Source: Rathayibacter sp. VKM Ac-2754 (lineage in GTDB: Bacteria > Actinomycetota > Actinomycetes > Actinomycetales > Microbacteriaceae). From it: 64,000 bases of DNA. A program made the translations under genes and the position numbers. Location of the stretch: NCBI RefSeq assembly GCF_009807095.1, contig NZ_WUCC01000006.1, positions 124,001-188,000 on the forward strand, given 5' to 3'. Shown here one piece after another: positions 62,151-64,000 of this stretch (positions within the stretch are counted from its first letter, which is position 1; each line of letters opens with the position of its first letter). Below the pieces are notes generated by a model. The model was not told the DNA's origin. It worked only from the letters and a program-made list of their open reading frames with translations, and did not search any database.

Positions 62151-63179
62151 ATGGTGGTGGGATCTACTGGTGCATCTTCTTCCCAGGAAGACCACGGCTC
62201 CCTGCGCGAACGACGCGATCCGGCGTATCGACCCTGGCGAGCCGGTCAGAAGCAGGTTCGCAGTGCCGCTCGCGTGGTCTGGTCTCTCATCTTCGGATTC
62301 TTCGTCGTGATAGCCACCCTCGCTTTCACCCTCTGGTTCCTCAACCGCCAAGGGGTCTTCCTTGCCGAGATCGCGCTGCCGATCCTCGTCATCGCGTCTG
62401 CGATGGTGCTGATCCTTGCGCTCGCGTCCGCAGCCATCATCTTCAGCCGGCTCGATTTGGCGAATCGAAACCACGCCATGGGTCTACCGGAGGGAAGCAT
62501 TCGCGCGATCATCGCCCTACTCCTCCTGGTTATATTCGCGGTCGTGTCAGTCTTTCTGATCGCCAACGCCGACCGCCGTGACGTGCGCAGGATAGAGGGC
62601 ATCACGCAAGAGCAGGCAGACCAGTATCCTGCCCAGGAAGTGGTCTCCAGGACTCTCTTAGAGGAGGGATCCGGCCTCGACGAGGATGGCGGCCGCCTGG
62701 TCACTGTCGTCCTCGACGGCGGAGACTCCCCATCGCTCCAAATGTCTCAGCAACTCCAGACCACGCTGGGAACGCTCGTCGTCGCTATCGCCGCCTTCTA
62801 CTTCGGGAGCCAGGCGGTCCAGACCGCGACAGTCAAAGCGAAGCCGACACAGAGAGCATCGGACGGTGAGGCTTCACCTCCGCGCGGTCCAGTGGCGAAG
62901 ACATCGAGTAGCGCCGACGCTGAAAGCCGAGGGGACCCAGATCCGGCGATGCAACCACAACCGACTGGGCAGAGGGACGACCGTCGAGGTGAGGGTGTAG
63001 GCGCGACGAGCAGAGAAGGCACCGCGGCCGATGTGGCCGAGGGGTTCGCCGTCGATGAGTCGAATCAGACCGGCGAAACGGCTCGGGAGCACAATCCACC
63101 CGTGCGGAGTGACCTGGCACCAGCGCCGAGCACCGCCGAGGAGAATTCCGACTCGGGAAACACGCGTCTCGCCTGGTGA
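62151..63179 (+). CDS. Unrecognised four-helix membrane protein
   Basis: A 342-residue protein I cannot assign. It has TM helices at about 43-65, 71-98, 117-138 and 205-222, a short extracytoplasmic loop (139-203) and a long polar tail (225-342) rich in Ser, Pro, Glu and Arg. The motif MGLPEGSIRAIIALLLLVIFAVVSVFL at 110-136 (in part: LPEGSIRAIIALLLLVIF) and LQTTLGTLVVAIAAFYFGS (203-220) are the most distinctive parts. GAGGAG precedes ATG 62151 by 8 nt, and TAGCGT (62113-62118) is a possible -10. Codon use is clearly more AT-rich than in the neighbours, suggesting later acquisition. Confidence 0.6.
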   Translation: MVVGSTGASSSQEDHGSLRERRDPAYRPWRAGQKQVRSAARVVWSLIFGFFVVIATLAFTLWFLNRQGVFLAEIALPILVIASAMVLILALASAAIIFSRLDLANRNHAMGLPEGSIRAIIALLLLVIFAVVSVFLIANADRRDVRRIEGITQEQADQYPAQEVVSRTLLEEGSGLDEDGGRLVTVVLDGGDSPSLQMSQQLQTTLGTLVVAIAAFYFGSQAVQTATVKAKPTQRASDGEASPPRGPVAKTSSSADAESRGDPDPAMQPQPTGQRDDRRGEGVGATSREGTAADVAEGFAVDESNQTGETAREHNPPVRSDLAPAPSTAEENSDSGNTRLAW

Positions 63180-63188
63180 CGACGCCGC

Positions 63189-64000
63189 CTAGCGTTCGGC
63201 GGCGACGAAGTCCCAGAGCGTGGCGGCGTACTCGGCCCACGAGGAGTTGTCGCGCGAAGACGCCTCCGTCTGCAGACGCGCCAGCAGCTCGTCGTCGGTG
63301 AGCAGCTCGCGCATCCCCCGCGCGATGTCGTGGTCGTCGCGCGAGTCGACCGTGACCGCTCCGCCCTGCGAGGCGATCTCGGCCATGCTGCCGTACTGCG
63401 CCGTCAGGACGGGCGTGCCGACGGCCAGCGACTCCGCGACCGGCAGCCCGAATCCCTCGTTGAGCGAGGGGAAGACCGTGAACCGGGCGAGCCGGTAGGC
63501 GCTCCAGAGGAGCTCGTCGGTGATCGCCGAGAAGGAGGACACCTCGCGCTCCTCGGCCTGCAGCCGAGCGAGCTGGGCGTCGAAGCCCTCGCTGTTCCAG
63601 GCGTTGCCGCCGATGAAGACGAGGCTGAACTCGTGCCCCTCGCGCCAGAGCAGCTCGGCGGCGTGCAGCACGGCGAGGTGGTTCTTGCGCGGCTCGTGGC
63701 TGCCGACGCAGACGACCAGCGGGAGGTCTCCCGTGACGAGCTTCTCCTTCGCCCGGGCGAGGGCCGCCGCGTCGACGACTCCGGCCTCGGACGGCAGGAG
63801 GATCGGCTCGATGTCCGGACCCTTCCGCCCCACTCCGGCCAGCATCTCGCGCCAGCCGCGGTACTCCACGGCCGCAGCCTCCGAGATCGTGGCGACGCGG
63901 TCCATGTGGCTCACGGCGACGAGGGTCCGCGAGAACGCGGCGCTCATGCCGATGTGGGCCGTCTCGGCCGTGGTCAGGGGCACGCAGTCGAACCCGATCG
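63189..64000 (-). CDS. GT4 glycosyltransferase, C-terminal part
   Basis: The last 270 residues of a GT-B enzyme that enters from the right edge; the frame is open to 64000 and the first visible residues read IGFDCVPLTTAET. Seen are VATISEAAAVEYRGW, VCVGSHEPRKNHLAVLHAAELL and the donor site LNEGFGLPVAESLAVGTPVLTAQYGSMAEI. The pattern is that of rhamnosyl/mannosyl GT4 enzymes of surface polysaccharide loci. It converges on the unrecognised membrane protein, 9 bp apart. The N-terminal domain lies outside the window. Confidence 0.9.
   Translation of the reverse strand, partial: IGFDCVPLTTAETAHIGMSAAFSRTLVAVSHMDRVATISEAAAVEYRGWREMLAGVGRKGPDIEPILLPSEAGVVDAAALARAKEKLVTGDLPLVVCVGSHEPRKNHLAVLHAAELLWREGHEFSLVFIGGNAWNSEGFDAQLARLQAEEREVSSFSAITDELLWSAYRLARFTVFPSLNEGFGLPVAESLAVGTPVLTAQYGSMAEIASQGGAVTVDSRDDHDIARGMRELLTDDELLARLQTEASSRDNSSWAEYAATLWDFVAAER

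Overview
The window is very GC-rich, densely packed DNA from a chromosome of an actinobacterium. The gene set points to Micrococcales and most likely Microbacteriaceae (Rathayibacter/Clavibacter/Curtobacterium-like); the genus is inference. Diagnostic genes are two WhiB proteins, the MtrA-MtrB-LpqB system, a fused 2-oxoglutarate decarboxylase/dehydrogenase (Kgd), a GuaB1-type GMP reductase, a SigR/RsrA pair and DUF3499/DUF5719 proteins. From memory, gene order resembles the Mycobacterium tuberculosis Rv3219-Rv3260 region (whiB1, pdtaS, sigH/rshA, aroA, rsgA, Rv3235, secA1, hpf, comF, lpqB-mtrB-mtrA, DUF3499, zincin-like gene, whiB2, manA). A second block resembling Rv3689-Rv3695 (DUF4129, DUF4350, moxR2, DUF58, spoIIM, RDD) lies inside it.

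Layout. 1-4.9 kb: an MFS fragment, a thiamine-binding protein, a GT-C glycosyltransferase, and a three-gene operon for extracytoplasmic flavin electron transfer (FMN-binding lipoprotein, ApbE, NqrB/RnfD-ferredoxin reductase fusion). 5-11.4 kb: nnrD, two CNNM/CBS proteins, corA, guaB1. 11.5-20.7 kb: kgd, rsrA, sigR, aroA, rsgA, bcp, aldo/keto reductase. 20.8-34.2 kb: whiB1, pdtaS, an Rv3235-like gene, an unrecognised protein with an internal duplication, secA, hpf, comF, lpqB, mtrB, mtrA. 34.3-41.7 kb: the moxR2/DUF58 membrane cluster. 41.7-51.2 kb: DUF3499, zincin-like gene, DUF5719, a giant GT2 glycosyltransferase, whiB2, galE, a GlxA-type regulator and manA. 51.4 kb to the end: an acyl-CoA dehydrogenase and then a surface-polysaccharide locus with two O-antigen ligase/polymerase-like proteins, three GT4 enzymes, two GDP-mannose dehydratase-like enzymes, a Wzm/Wzt ABC exporter and an unrecognised membrane protein.

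How the genes work together. manA, the two dehydratases and galE supply nucleotide sugars; the GT4 enzymes build a glycan, the Wzm/Wzt pair exports it and the ligase-like proteins may attach or polymerise it. MtrAB-LpqB, WhiB1, WhiB2 and SigR/RsrA are envelope, division and redox regulators next to the secretion ATPase. Non-coding DNA carries two families of interspersed palindromes: a hairpin half-unit with compensating stem changes (5.9, 25.3, 42.5 kb) and a GGCTCG-type nested palindrome at gene ends (15.4, 19.7, 30.1, 49.9 kb). At least thirteen genes have a TANNNT hexamer 6-8 nt before the start codon, as expected for leaderless mRNAs. No tRNA, rRNA, CRISPR array or transposase gene was seen.
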